A stretch of DNA of 64,000 bases from Silicimonas sp. (GTDB lineage: Bacteria; Pseudomonadota; Alphaproteobacteria; Rhodobacterales; Rhodobacteraceae). The notes beneath the pieces are model-generated. The model made no database searches, was not told the DNA's origin, and saw only the letters and a program-made list of their open reading frames with translations. Below are positions 38,946 through 47,836 of this stretch, in pieces. Where the stretch lies: the NCBI GenBank assembly GCA_022820365.1, contig JAJEFO010000123.1, positions 65,001 to 129,000 of the forward strand. The letters run 5' to 3'. Numbering within the stretch: position 1 is the stretch's first letter; each line of letters starts with the position of its first letter. A program made the position numbers and the translations under genes.

Positions 38946-40736
38946 ATGGCGTCCATGACCGACAGCACAGACATCGAGTACCAGGTACTGGCACGGAAAT
39001 ACCGCCCGGAGACCTTTGCCGATCTCGTCGGCCAAGACGCCATGGTACGCACGCTCACCAATGCCTTCGCGGCTGATCGCATCGCCCAGGCCTTCATTCT
39101 TACGGGCATACGAGGCACCGGAAAGACCACGACGGCGCGTATCATCGCCAAGGGCATGAACTGTATCGGTCCAGACGGCAACGGCGACCCGACAATCTCG
39201 CCGTGCGGCACCTGCGAAAATTGCGTGGCAATTGCCCAGGGCCGGCATGTCGATGTTCTCGAACTAGACGCCGCCTCGCGCACGGGCGTGAACGACATTC
39301 GCGAGATCATTGAAAGCGTGCACTACCGTGCCGCCTCGGCCCGGTTCAAGATTTACATCTTCGACGAAGTTCACATGCTTTCGACGAGCGCCTTCAACGC
39401 GCTGCTGAAGACGCTGGAGGAGCCTCCCGCCCACGTGAAGTTCATATTTGCGACCACCGAGATCCGAAAGGTTCCGGTAACTGTCCTCTCTCGCTGCCAG
39501 CGCTTCGACCTTCGCAGGATCGAACCCGAGACCATGATGGATATGCTCCGCCGAATTGCGGCCGCCGAGAAGGCCGAGATCACCGACGAGGCGCTGGCGC
39601 TTGTCACGCGTGCCGCCGAGGGTTCGGCCCGGGATGCCACATCGCTCCTCGATCAGGCGATCAGCGACCGAACCCAGGCGACCGACGTCGATCAGGTGCG
39701 GGCAATGATCGGGCTTGCTGATCGTGGCCGCGTCCTGGATCTCTTCGAGCTCATCATGACCGGCGACGCCGCCGGCGCTCTGGCCGAGCTCTCCGCGCAA
39801 TATTCTGACGGCGCGGATCCGATGGCGGTCCTCCGTGACATCGCTGAAATTACCCATTGGATCAGCGTCATCCGCATCACGCCAGAGGCGGTCAACGATC
39901 CCACGGTTGCACCGGAAGAGCGCGCCCGTGGCAGTGCTCTGGCCGACAGACTGCCCATGCCGGTTCTGACCCGAATGTGGCAGATGGCGCTGAAGGCGCT
40001 CGAGGAAGTGGGAAATGCGCCCGATGCCATGATGGCTGCGGAAATGGCCGTGATCAGGATGACGCATGTCGCGGATCTTCCGACTCCGGGCGAGCTCGTG
40101 GCGAAATTGAAAGATCCCGCTCCTTCCCCTGCATCGTCCACGTCGTCCTCCACGCCACCACCATCAAGTTCCGGCAGAGAAGAGCGCGGTCCCGGCACGT
40201 CCGCCGTGGCGACTCGTGCCGCAAGAGCGACCGTATCCGGCGGAGCCGTTGCCGCCGCCGCTGCCCAGCCGGCGCATGTCCGGGATCCGGAAAGTGCCCT
40301 CGCGCGGTTCCCGACGTTTTCACACGTGGTCGAACTGATACGTGCAAATCGCGAAATGAAGCTCTGCATAGAAGTGGAGGAGGACCTGCGTTTGGTGTCT
40401 TACCAGCCCGGCCGCATCGAGTTCGAGCCTGGGCCTGCGGCAGCACGGGATCTGGCGCAAAGGCTGGGCCAAAGCCTGCAGAACTGGACAGGCGTCCGCT
40501 GGGCGGTTTCGGTGACGGCTTCGGGCGGCCAGCCCACGATTTCCGAAACGCGTAATGCGGCAACCGACCAACTCAAGGCCGCCGCCAGAAAGAACGAAAC
40601 GGTCGCCGCGATTCTCTCAATGTTTCCAAATGCCAAAATCGGGGCTCTCCAGACCGCCGAAGCCCTCTCCGTGTCGGCCGCCGAAAGCGCCCTCGATGAG
40701 ATCGAGGATGAATGGGATCCCTTCGAGGAAGACTGA
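38946..40736 (+). CDS. dnaX: DNA polymerase III subunits gamma/tau
   Basis: 596-residue clamp-loader ATPase. Walker A is GIRGTGKT (54-61). The zinc site uses Cys73, 87, 90 and 93 (CGTCENC). FDEVHMLSTSAFNALLKTLEEPP is the Walker B/sensor region. A Ser/Pro/Ala-rich linker follows about residue 380, then a tau C-terminal domain. I see no A-run or strong slippery site for gamma frameshifting. ATG 38946 is the longest start; ATG 38955 (MTDSTDIEYQ) is equally likely, and neither has a clear ribosome site. ybaB and recR follow, but interrupted by an MFS gene. Confidence 0.95.
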   Translation: MASMTDSTDIEYQVLARKYRPETFADLVGQDAMVRTLTNAFAADRIAQAFILTGIRGTGKTTTARIIAKGMNCIGPDGNGDPTISPCGTCENCVAIAQGRHVDVLELDAASRTGVNDIREIIESVHYRAASARFKIYIFDEVHMLSTSAFNALLKTLEEPPAHVKFIFATTEIRKVPVTVLSRCQRFDLRRIEPETMMDMLRRIAAAEKAEITDEALALVTRAAEGSARDATSLLDQAISDRTQATDVDQVRAMIGLADRGRVLDLFELIMTGDAAGALAELSAQYSDGADPMAVLRDIAEITHWISVIRITPEAVNDPTVAPEERARGSALADRLPMPVLTRMWQMALKALEEVGNAPDAMMAAEMAVIRMTHVADLPTPGELVAKLKDPAPSPASSTSSSTPPPSSSGREERGPGTSAVATRAARATVSGGAVAAAAAQPAHVRDPESALARFPTFSHVVELIRANREMKLCIEVEEDLRLVSYQPGRIEFEPGPAAARDLAQRLGQSLQNWTGVRWAVSVTASGGQPTISETRNAATDQLKAAARKNETVAAILSMFPNAKIGALQTAEALSVSAAESALDEIEDEWDPFEED

Positions 40737-41190
40737 TGCCACGACTTTCGCCGCCGCACTTGCCTTGGCATCGGACGACTTCAATACATTGATACTTAAT
40801 CCGGCAATGTCGGGAGCATTGCGGATCACATGGGTGGAGCCGTTGAGGTTCGCCGCAGCAGCAAAGAGCGCATCGAACGCCTGAACTGGCCGAATTGCAT
40901 AGAGCCTTCCCCAATCCGCGGCCGCCGACGAGTTGACGGGCTGCCTGCGATTCAATTGGGGCTTGGACGATCAAGGCCAGCCCTGCCTCCAGAGCAGCGA
41001 TCTGCCCAGGATTGCACGATCACGACACATTAATCCACTTGCGGATTTCGCCAAGAGCCACAGGGACAGAGACGGATCCTGCTTGTCAACGAACTCCCGC
41101 CAGTCTGCCGGACTGGAATGCAGCGACCGCCGTTGCGAATTTTCGACATGCCGGTGCTGCGCATACGGGAGAACCTGACGCGAAGCCACT
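40737..41190 (-). pseudogene. Apparent decayed coding sequence, unidentified
   Basis: This gap shows stretches of protein-like sequence on the minus strand spread over different frames. One frame reads EFVDKQDPSLSLWLLAKSAS, another NPGQIAALEAGLALIVQAPI on to a glycine/arginine stretch, and a third DWGRLYAIRPVQAFDALFAA and on past HVIRNAPDIAGLSINVLKSS. Joined in order they could be one protein broken by frameshifts and a stop. I do not recognise the family. The last frame runs into the 3' end of dnaX. The alternative is that these are chance frames in GC-rich DNA. Confidence 0.35.
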
Positions 41191-41260
41191 TTCTGGACGG
41201 AAATGCCAGGAAGCGTGAAGAGGCCACGGCTACACGCTCTCCGGAAGTTCAGCGCTTCGC

Positions 41261-42475
41261 CTAGTGCCCGGGAGACGCCGTCGCTTTCGCCGCGCGCCGG
41301 GAATCGACCCGGACGTGCCGCGGCAGCAGCATCGCTGCAATCAGGATGATCAACGCTGTAAGCGCGAGGCCGGGAAACTGTCCCTCAAAGCCTATCCCTC
41401 GCTTATGCAACAGGGCAATCAGGGGAACGGCGATCGATCCGATGCCCAGCGACAGAACGTATTCCACCGAAAATGCCCGTGAGCGGATGCCGCCATCGAG
41501 ATAGCGACCGAGCAACCACGACGTCACGGGGATTTCCGCGAAGACGAAGGTCACGAGCAGCAGCGCGAGAATCAGAGCCGCCCACCCCGAAGCTTGTGCC
41601 AGAAACATGAGCAATACTGCCTGGGATGCGAGCAGCACGATCAGCACGGGGCGTGCGCCAATTCGATCAAGCAATTCGCCGACAGGCAACTGCGCAAAGG
41701 CGGCTACGGCAAAGACCAATCCCGCGGACGCACCGATCCAGGCCAGATCGCCGCCCGTGCCGGTCAGCCTTTCATCGAAGAACATCGGCAGAGAAATCGT
41801 GACAGCATTGAAGATCAGTCCTCCAAACAGGGCAATCACGCAAACGATTCCGAAGATCATCACCTGCGTCCTGCGATCAGGTCGCAGAACGAAGCCGGCA
41901 CCGGCGTGCACGGCAGACTGCGCCACGCTCGATGTCTTTCCATTCCGCTTCAGCAACAGGAGGCCGATCAGAACCGAGAGTGCTCCAGGCAGAGCAAAGG
42001 CCCACTGCCACCCCAGGAACCCGGCAAGCAATCCGGTTGCCGTGGCGGCACCGGCCAACCCCAAGTTCCCGAAAACCCCGTTGACGGCCAGCGCTCGGCC
42101 AGTGCGCAATCCTATGTGGGTGATATGGGCCAGCCCGACCGGGTGGTAGATTGCCGCGAAGAGCCCGAGGGAGCCGAGACCGAATGTCATTGTCAGGGGG
42201 CTCTCGGACATCGCGATCCAGAGACTCGATCCGCCACAGCCCAAGAAAAAGACAGCGATCAGCATCATGCGATCCATGCTGTCGCCGAGCCAGCCGGCCG
42301 GAAGGGTACCAAGAGCGAACATCACGTACATCGGCGTCCCGAGCAGGAGTACATCGGCGTATGCCATCTCCCAGGACGGCGCGATGGCCAGCGCAGCCGT
42401 CGGAAAGATAAGCAGGAAGAAGTGATCGAAGAAATGCGCGAGGTTCAGAAATCGAAGGGCTTCGCTGCGGGACAT
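41261..42475 (-). CDS. MFS transporter
   Basis: 404-residue inner-membrane protein of the major facilitator superfamily with about twelve hydrophobic helices. The N-terminus LRFLNLAHFFDHFFLLIFPTAAL and the loop AGWLGDSMDRMMLI resemble sugar/aromatic-type MFS carriers, but no substrate can be assigned. ATG 42475 (MSRSEALRFLNL) gives a natural start. It is inserted, on the opposite strand, between dnaX and ybaB, which are normally adjacent, so the region was probably acquired or rearranged. A 15-base palindrome lies 52 bases upstream. Confidence 0.85.
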   Translation of the reverse strand: MSRSEALRFLNLAHFFDHFFLLIFPTAALAIAPSWEMAYADVLLLGTPMYVMFALGTLPAGWLGDSMDRMMLIAVFFLGCGGSSLWIAMSESPLTMTFGLGSLGLFAAIYHPVGLAHITHIGLRTGRALAVNGVFGNLGLAGAATATGLLAGFLGWQWAFALPGALSVLIGLLLLKRNGKTSSVAQSAVHAGAGFVLRPDRRTQVMIFGIVCVIALFGGLIFNAVTISLPMFFDERLTGTGGDLAWIGASAGLVFAVAAFAQLPVGELLDRIGARPVLIVLLASQAVLLMFLAQASGWAALILALLLVTFVFAEIPVTSWLLGRYLDGGIRSRAFSVEYVLSLGIGSIAVPLIALLHKRGIGFEGQFPGLALTALIILIAAMLLPRHVRVDSRRAAKATASPGH

Positions 42476-42902
42476 GATTGAATCTCGAGATTTGTGACCC
42501 TTGGGCCTTTGAGCCTTGGAATAGCTTTGACGCGGCGTCAAGCGGACTTGTTCGGGTCACCTCAAAGCCGAAGCGGCAGAACGATCCCGCCAAGAACTGC
42601 AAGGGTCGCAGGTGCACGCCGACGCCAAGTGCCGCAGCGACTCCCTTGGCAGGCCGGACGCCTGCCGTGCGGTCTTGGAACTCAGCACGCACAACCCTTG
42701 GTGCAGTCGTCACTGCCGCCGTGCAGGAGTTTCTGAGGTCCTTGCTGTATGCGATCCGATGCCCGATCCCGAAATCGCGACCGGAAACGTGCGCAAAACT
42801 TGGTCAGTACAGCGTGACGATTCTCTCACTTCTGCACCACTAGGCCTTGCCGCGCAACGCACTGCAAAATATCAAGCGGTAAGCGCAATCGGGAGACATG
42901 GC
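42476..42902. other. Divergent intergenic stretch without a gene
   Basis: 427 bases between the MFS gene and ybaB. I see no convincing gene in either direction. It holds a perfect palindrome at 42527-42541 and the ybaB ribosome site GGGAG just before 42903. Confidence 0.5.
42527..42541. promoter_or_regulatory. Palindrome TTGACGC-G-GCGTCAA upstream of MFS gene
   Basis: A perfect inverted repeat with seven-base arms and one central base, 52 bases before the MFS start. The size and place fit a dimeric repressor operator; no matching regulator gene is adjacent. Confidence 0.35.
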
Positions 42903-43247
42903 ATGATCAAGCCGCTTGGCACGCTCGGCGACATGGGAAAGATGTTGAAGGCCGCGCAGGAAATGCAGTCCAAGATGACCGAGCTGCAGGACGAGCTCGA
43001 CTCCATGACAGTCACCGGGGAAAGCGGCGCTGGTCTCGTTAAGGCCACGGCAACCGCCAAGGGCAAGCTCACGGCGCTCGATATCGATCCATCGATCTTC
43101 CATCCCGACGAGAAAGAAGTCGTCGAAGACCTGATTGTTGCCGCCGTCAAGGACGCCCAGGAACGGGCTGCTGCAAAGGGACAGGATGAAATGAGGAAGC
43201 TGACCGAAAGCATGGGCCTTCCGGCGGGCATGAACCTGCCTTTCTGA
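42903..43247 (+). CDS. ybaB: YbaB/EbfC nucleoid-associated protein
   Basis: 114-residue DNA-binding protein of the YbaB/EbfC family. It forms dimers with a long helix (GKMLKAAQEMQSKMTELQDEL) and has the conserved VTGESGAGLVKATATAKGKL strand region. ATG 42903 follows GGGAG. It is expected to follow dnaX directly; here 2.1 kb with a minus-strand MFS gene intervenes. A GumN-like gene and recR follow with very short gaps, so the three probably form one operon. Confidence 0.95.
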   Translation: MIKPLGTLGDMGKMLKAAQEMQSKMTELQDELDSMTVTGESGAGLVKATATAKGKLTALDIDPSIFHPDEKEVVEDLIVAAVKDAQERAAAKGQDEMRKLTESMGLPAGMNLPF

Positions 43248-43252
43248 TTCTC

Positions 43253-44308
43253 GTGCTTTACCGCTCCGTCTTGCTTGCGACCCTTCTGCCGGCCGCCGCC
43301 GCCCCGGCACAGGACTGGGCAACCAAGGAGACTTGCACCGTCGATCTGCCTGAAGTCCACGAAGAGACGCTTGATCCTCCAGGTTTCGCGGCGCTTGAGA
43401 CCGGTGCCGCGGACATTGCCAACGGGGTTGGACGGTTCTGGAAGGTAACCGCACCCAACGGGGCCATCTCGCATCTCTGGGGCGCCATGCGCTCGTCACA
43501 CCCATTGATCCTTGACCTGCCGCGGCCGGTCCAGGATGCGATCAGCGGCGCACGCACCGTTGCTGTCGAGGTCGACGAGACGACGGAAAGCCGGGAAGAG
43601 CACCGCACCGCAATCTTTTTCGATGGCTACTACAACGACGCCTCCGATCCGTTCATGAGCAACGGAACCGATGACGGCACGATTGCGGGCCTGCCGCTCC
43701 AAGTGTCCGACTGGATACGTGATCGCGCGTTTGACACCGGCTGGTCGGAGGACGCGGAACTCGTGCTTTCTCCAGCTGGTCTGGCCGCGGTGCTTCGCTC
43801 TGATCCTTGCGAAGACTTTGCTCGCAGGGCCATCCCGACGCAGGGCAGCTATATCCAGCTACTCGGCATTCTTGCCGGAAGCGACATGCTTGCGCTCGAA
43901 AAGCCCGGAGACTTCCTTGCCGACCTGAAGGGGCGTGACGAAACTGCCGAAGCGATCGTTGCTGTCCGAGCCGCCCGTTTGCAGCCGGTTGACGGCAACC
44001 AGCAAAGAAGCACGCTCTTCGCGCTCTATCTCGAGGGACGAATCGGCCTCATCCACGCCTGGAAACGGGCGCACGTGCAGAATGTGCTTGGACAGCATGG
44101 AAGGGACGCCCTGAGGATCGCCGAAGACTACATGCTGGCGTTCAGGAACAAGCGATTTCTCGACAAGCTCGCCGAGGAGTTTCTGCACGGTGAAGTCTTT
44201 GTCGCCGTTGACGCAGACCAGATTCCGGGAGAAACCGGCCTCATTCGGATGTTCCGTGATGCGGGCCTGAACGTGCAACGCATCCTCCTCGCCGGAGAGG
44301 CAAAGTGA
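43253..44308 (+). CDS. TraB/GumN family protein, exported
   Basis: 351-residue protein with a signal peptide ([20 protein letters not shown]) and a TraB/PrgY/GumN-type domain: [21 protein letters not shown] at the start and [20 protein letters not shown] near the end, the counterpart of the family's closing motif. Members are thought to be metalloproteases or envelope proteins; the function in this group is unknown. The start is GTG 43253, five bases after ybaB. Its stop overlaps the recR start (GTGA), so it is co-translated with recR, an unusual partner for a recombination gene. Confidence 0.82.
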   Translation: MLYRSVLLATLLPAAAAPAQDWATKETCTVDLPEVHEETLDPPGFAALETGAADIANGVGRFWKVTAPNGAISHLWGAMRSSHPLILDLPRPVQDAISGARTVAVEVDETTESREEHRTAIFFDGYYNDASDPFMSNGTDDGTIAGLPLQVSDWIRDRAFDTGWSEDAELVLSPAGLAAVLRSDPCEDFARRAIPTQGSYIQLLGILAGSDMLALEKPGDFLADLKGRDETAEAIVAVRAARLQPVDGNQQRSTLFALYLEGRIGLIHAWKRAHVQNVLGQHGRDALRIAEDYMLAFRNKRFLDKLAEEFLHGEVFVAVDADQIPGETGLIRMFRDAGLNVQRILLAGEAK

Positions 44309-44898
44309 AGGCGAATTCCGAACTTGATACCCTGATTGAGCTGATGGCCAAGCTGCCGGGGCTGGGTCCGCGTTCGGCCAGGCGTGCGGTGCTGCACCTC
44401 GTGCGGAAGCGAGCACAGCAGCTTGCGCCGCTTGCTGACGCCATGGCACGCGTTGCCGAAACGACGCGCGAATGCCTGATCTGCGGCAATGTCGCCACAA
44501 GCGAGCGGTGCACCATCTGCGCGAGCGAGAGGCGCGCGAACGGAGAGCTTTGCGTGGTCGAGGACGTGGCCGACCTCTGGGCAATGGAGCGCGCTGGCGT
44601 TTTCAAGGGCCGCTACCATGTGCTCGGGGGCACGCTCTCGGCTCTCGATGCGGTGGGCCCGGAAGAACTCCGGATTCCGGCCCTGGTCGAACGCGTTGCC
44701 GAAGAGCGGATAAGGGAAGTGATCCTTGCCTTGAACGCCACGGTGGAAGGTCAGACAACGGCACACTATGTCGCCGAACAACTCGAAGGGCGCGTGACGG
44801 TCACATCCCTTGCCCAAGGCGTGCCGATCGGAGGCGAACTTGACTATCTCGACGACGGTACCATCGGCGCCGCCCTTCGGGCCAGAAAGTCGCTCTGA
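44305..44898 (+). CDS. recR: Recombination mediator protein RecR
   Basis: 197-residue protein of the RecFOR pathway that helps load RecA at gaps. The helix-hairpin-helix is in [17 protein letters not shown]. The zinc finger uses Cys57, 60, 69 and 72 (CLIC...CTIC). The Toprim domain holds [13 protein letters not shown] and the conserved [14 protein letters not shown]. The start is GTG 44305, overlapping the stop of the preceding gene by four bases. Confidence 0.97.
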   Translation: MKANSELDTLIELMAKLPGLGPRSARRAVLHLVRKRAQQLAPLADAMARVAETTRECLICGNVATSERCTICASERRANGELCVVEDVADLWAMERAGVFKGRYHVLGGTLSALDAVGPEELRIPALVERVAEERIREVILALNATVEGQTTAHYVAEQLEGRVTVTSLAQGVPIGGELDYLDDGTIGAALRARKSL

Positions 44899-44936
44899 GA
44901 AACGCCGATCAGTCTCACAACCGACAACCCGGGCAT

Positions 44937-45707
44937 TCAATTCTCTTCTTTGGTCGCGTCCTCTTCTGCGCTGTCGTCTCCCGAACTCTCAGGAAGGTTG
45001 AAGAAGCTGTCGGCGTCGGGCACTTCCGAATCCTCGGCATCCTTTTCCGGCTTGTCGGTAAGCGTGAATGTCTCCAGCCCGGAGATCGCCGTGGGGATTC
45101 TCGGTTCCGGATCGGCGTCAAGCGACTGCTCGGTCGAAACAAGCTTGCGGCGTTCCTCGTCCGTCATCACGTCGCCCTCGCTTGCGTTCTTGGCCGCCGC
45201 CTTGTGCACGGCTGCATCGAGCTCGGATTGCTTGCAAAGACCGAGCGCCACCGGGTCGATCGGTTGAATGTTCGAGATATTCCAATGGCTCCGATCGCGA
45301 ATCGACTGGATCGTGGGCTTGGTGGTTCCCACGAGCTTTGAAATCTGTCCGTCGGAAAGCTCGGGATGGAACTTCACCAGCCACAGGATCGCCGCCGGAC
45401 GGTCCTGCCGCTTGGAAAGAGGCGTGTAGCGCGGTCCCCTGCGTTTTTCCTCGCCGACGGCCGCCGGGTTGAACTTGAGCTGCAGCTTGTGAAGCGGATC
45501 CTTTTCGGCGGCGTCAATCTCTTCCTGGGTCAACTGGTTGTTTGCGATCGGGTCGAATCCTTTGACGCCGGTCGCCACGTCACCGTCGGCTATGCCCTGC
45601 ACTTCCAGTTCGTGCAGCCCGCAGAAATCCGCGATCTGCTTGAACGTGATCGTGGTGTTGTCTGCCAGCCAGACCGCAGTCGCCTTGGCCATGATCGGTT
45701 TGTTCAT
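44937..45707 (-). CDS. trcR: Cell cycle transcriptional regulator TrcR (DUF1013)
   Basis: 256-residue alphaproteobacterial DUF1013 protein. The start MNKPIMAKATAVWLADNTTI and the central DNA-binding-like WLVKFHPELSDGQISKLVGTTKPTIQSI (helix-turn-helix) are strongly conserved in the family. The C-terminal third is acidic and probably disordered (DADSFFNLPESSGDDSAEED). Homologues are annotated as cell-cycle transcription regulators. AGGAG precedes ATG 45707. It is convergent with recR. An upstream gap of 200 bases holds its promoter. Confidence 0.92.
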   Translation of the reverse strand: MNKPIMAKATAVWLADNTTITFKQIADFCGLHELEVQGIADGDVATGVKGFDPIANNQLTQEEIDAAEKDPLHKLQLKFNPAAVGEEKRRGPRYTPLSKRQDRPAAILWLVKFHPELSDGQISKLVGTTKPTIQSIRDRSHWNISNIQPIDPVALGLCKQSELDAAVHKAAAKNASEGDVMTDEERRKLVSTEQSLDADPEPRIPTAISGLETFTLTDKPEKDAEDSEVPDADSFFNLPESSGDDSAEEDATKEEN

Positions 45708-45907
45708 CTGTCAATCTCCTGCCAAGTCCCGCCCTCGCCGGAAAATCGGCCGGTCCGGTCGGACCCACTCCTCGAATTCGGGGATTGGCGTAAAATATAG
45801 ACCCCCAAGTCGTGGGAGAAAAGAGGCAATCATCAACCTTGACGGACTTCTGCATTCGGCCCGGGCATCTCGCCTTGTGGCGGACAAGCTTGCGCGTGCA
45901 CGACCGC

Positions 45908-46597
45908 CTAGGTGCCGGACTCCCACCGCCCAGGCAGACCCGAGTCGTCCTGACCTTTCGGGGCAAGGAACCTCTCGAACAGCGCAGCCTGTGCGTCCAT
46001 GAGTGGCTTGGTGACCGGATTCTGTCTCAACTTGCCCTTGAACGCCTCGATCTGCATGACCTCGTCGATCCGTCGATCAATGAATGCGTTCGTTGCCGCG
46101 TGATCGGGGCTTTCATCGCCCAGCCAATAGAGCAAGGTCGATCCAAAGACCGCAGAAAGCGTGGCACGCTTCGTGTACCAGTTGCCGTCGCGCGACGTAT
46201 CTCCGAGCGCATTCCAGATCATGTCGGAGGTTCCCCAAACCAGTTTTGCACCTTCAGGCGCGTGGGTCGGCACGGAAAAAAAAGCTGCCGTGCGTCTCGC
46301 CACCTGCCGGTCAGGCATCGCGTCAAACCGGTATTTCAAGGCCGTCGCAACCCTTTCGCGAAACCGGAACGATTCCAGGTCCGCCTTTGCGAGGCGCTCT
46401 TTCATCGCGTTGTCGCTCCTTCGGTGAAGCGCCGCCACGAGGTCGAACGCTCCCCGCGGCGCCAGCATCTTTGCATCCGCCTCACTCAGCCCGACATCTT
46501 CCGCGGCAGCCGCCAAGGTGGCTGCGGACCAGCCATCGAAGGCAACATGCTTCAGCGCGGCATCCAGGAGCGCATTCAAATCGGGTGTCTTTGCCAT
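45908..46597 (-). CDS. COQ9 family protein (ubiquinone biosynthesis)
   Basis: 229-residue homologue of COQ9, a lipid-binding TetR-fold protein that assists ubiquinone hydroxylation. The N-terminal LLDAALKHVAFDGWSAATLAAAAEDVGL is the helix-turn-helix-like part. The C-terminal VWGTSDMIWNALGDTSRDGNWYTKRATLSAVFGSTLLYWL is the family hallmark with its lipid-binding surface. ATG 46597 has GGAG eight bases upstream. It is divergent from rpsU, an arrangement found in related genomes. Confidence 0.92.
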   Translation of the reverse strand: MAKTPDLNALLDAALKHVAFDGWSAATLAAAAEDVGLSEADAKMLAPRGAFDLVAALHRRSDNAMKERLAKADLESFRFRERVATALKYRFDAMPDRQVARRTAAFFSVPTHAPEGAKLVWGTSDMIWNALGDTSRDGNWYTKRATLSAVFGSTLLYWLGDESPDHAATNAFIDRRIDEVMQIEAFKGKLRQNPVTKPLMDAQAALFERFLAPKGQDDSGLPGRWESGT

Positions 46598-46703
46598 CAG
46601 ATTCTCCGGCATCCGCCTGTAGACAAGCCCAGCGGCCTTTGTTATTGGGGCCATCTCTTGCAGATTCTGCGCAACTCTAACTCGGAAAGGCGGTAAAGAC
46701 CAC

Positions 46704-46910
46704 ATGCAGGTCAGCGTTCGCGACAACAATGTAGATCAGGCGCTCCGTGCGCTGAAAAAGAAACTGCAGCGTGAAGGCGTCTTCCGCGAGATGAAGCTTC
46801 GGCAGCATTTCGAGAAACCCAGCGAAAAGCGTGCGCGCGAAAGGGCGGAAGCGATCCGCCGCTTCCGCAAGCTGGCGCGCAAAAAGGCCCAGCGCGAAGG
46901 GCTCCTGTGA
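46704..46910 (+). CDS. rpsU: 30S ribosomal protein S21
   Basis: 68-residue basic ribosomal protein. [20 protein letters not shown] and the following arginine/lysine-rich helices are diagnostic ([20 protein letters not shown]). It helps initiate translation in Proteobacteria. It is divergent from the COQ9 gene, with about 106 bases between starts that should hold both promoters. A short GC hairpin follows the stop. Confidence 0.97.
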   Translation: MQVSVRDNNVDQALRALKKKLQREGVFREMKLRQHFEKPSEKRARERAEAIRRFRKLARKKAQREGLL

Positions 46911-46916
46911 ACCCAG

Positions 46917-46933
46917 GTCCGGCGCTGCCGGAC
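46917..46933 (+). terminator. Short GC hairpin after rpsU
   Basis: GTCCGGC and GCCGGAC form a perfect seven-pair stem with a three-base loop six bases after the rpsU stop. There is no T-run, so it is only a candidate terminator. Confidence 0.4.
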
Positions 46934-47150
46934 GACACCTTGCATGGAAGACCCGAGCTGTCCTGGGCTTCCGGATGAGCAGCGGCTTCGCCCGCATCCC
47001 AAGAAGCAACCAATTGCGTCGATTCCCGACCGGCGGCCGGAGGGGGTGCATTCGGTGCGAGAAATCCATTTTGGTCCAGACCGCCCCGTAGCCGGCTCGC
47101 GAAATTCCGAATGCGAGAGGCCTCCGAACCTGTCGTCCAAGAGCTCTCCG

Positions 47151-47612
47151 CTACACGGGGAGCGCAGTGGTTTGCCGCACCGTCCTCAATGCAAAGGACG
47201 AGTGAATCTGCGCCACGCCTGGCAGCCGCGCAAGCTTGCCGCGGTGAATCTGCGCAAAGTCCTCGGTATCCTGCGTCACGACCTTCAGGAGATAGTCCGC
47301 CGTGCCCGCCATGAGGTGGCACTCGAGCACGTCCGGAATGCGCGCCACTTCCCGTTCGAAGGCGTCGAGCACCTCGTCCGCCTGGCCGGAAAGCGTGATC
47401 TCGACAAACACGACCGTCGGGCGGTTGAGCTTCTTCGGATCAAGCAGCGCCACGTAGTCGCGAATGATTCCGGAGCGCTCCAACCTTTGCACGCGTCTGT
47501 GGCAAGCCGATGCCGACAAGTGAATCTCGTCCGCAAGCTCGGCATTCGAAATGCGGCCCCGTCGCTGCAGCACAGAGAGAATTCGAGAGTCCGTGGCGTC
47601 AATCGTGCTCAT
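47151..47612 (-). CDS. Lrp/AsnC family transcriptional regulator
   Basis: 153-residue feast/famine regulator. The N-terminal helix-turn-helix is IDATDSRILSVLQRRGRISNAELADEIHLSASACHRRVQRLE. The C-terminal RAM effector domain holds VFVEITLSGQADEVLDAFERE and HLMAGTADYLLKVVTQD. Such proteins bind DNA as octamers and sense amino acids; the ligand is unknown. AAGGAG precedes ATG 47612. No metabolic gene lies divergently within the 220-base upstream gap, so its target is not obvious. Confidence 0.93.
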   Translation of the reverse strand: MSTIDATDSRILSVLQRRGRISNAELADEIHLSASACHRRVQRLERSGIIRDYVALLDPKKLNRPTVVFVEITLSGQADEVLDAFEREVARIPDVLECHLMAGTADYLLKVVTQDTEDFAQIHRGKLARLPGVAQIHSSFALRTVRQTTALPV

Positions 47613-47836
47613 GGTGCAATTCTCCTTCGCGAATCACGGCTGCTTCCGAACATTCTGCCACGATTTGCGAAATTCATCAGAGACGTTTGAGCATGCCGAC
47701 AGGAAACACCGGCAGTCTTGCCTCCTTGGATCATGACGGACGATGCACCATCATTGACCGAAGGTCGCCGTCGCCGTGATCGGCCGGGCCAGTCTTCGAA
47801 GGATTGGGGCGAAGCGTCTTGCCGTTGCCCATCCCT

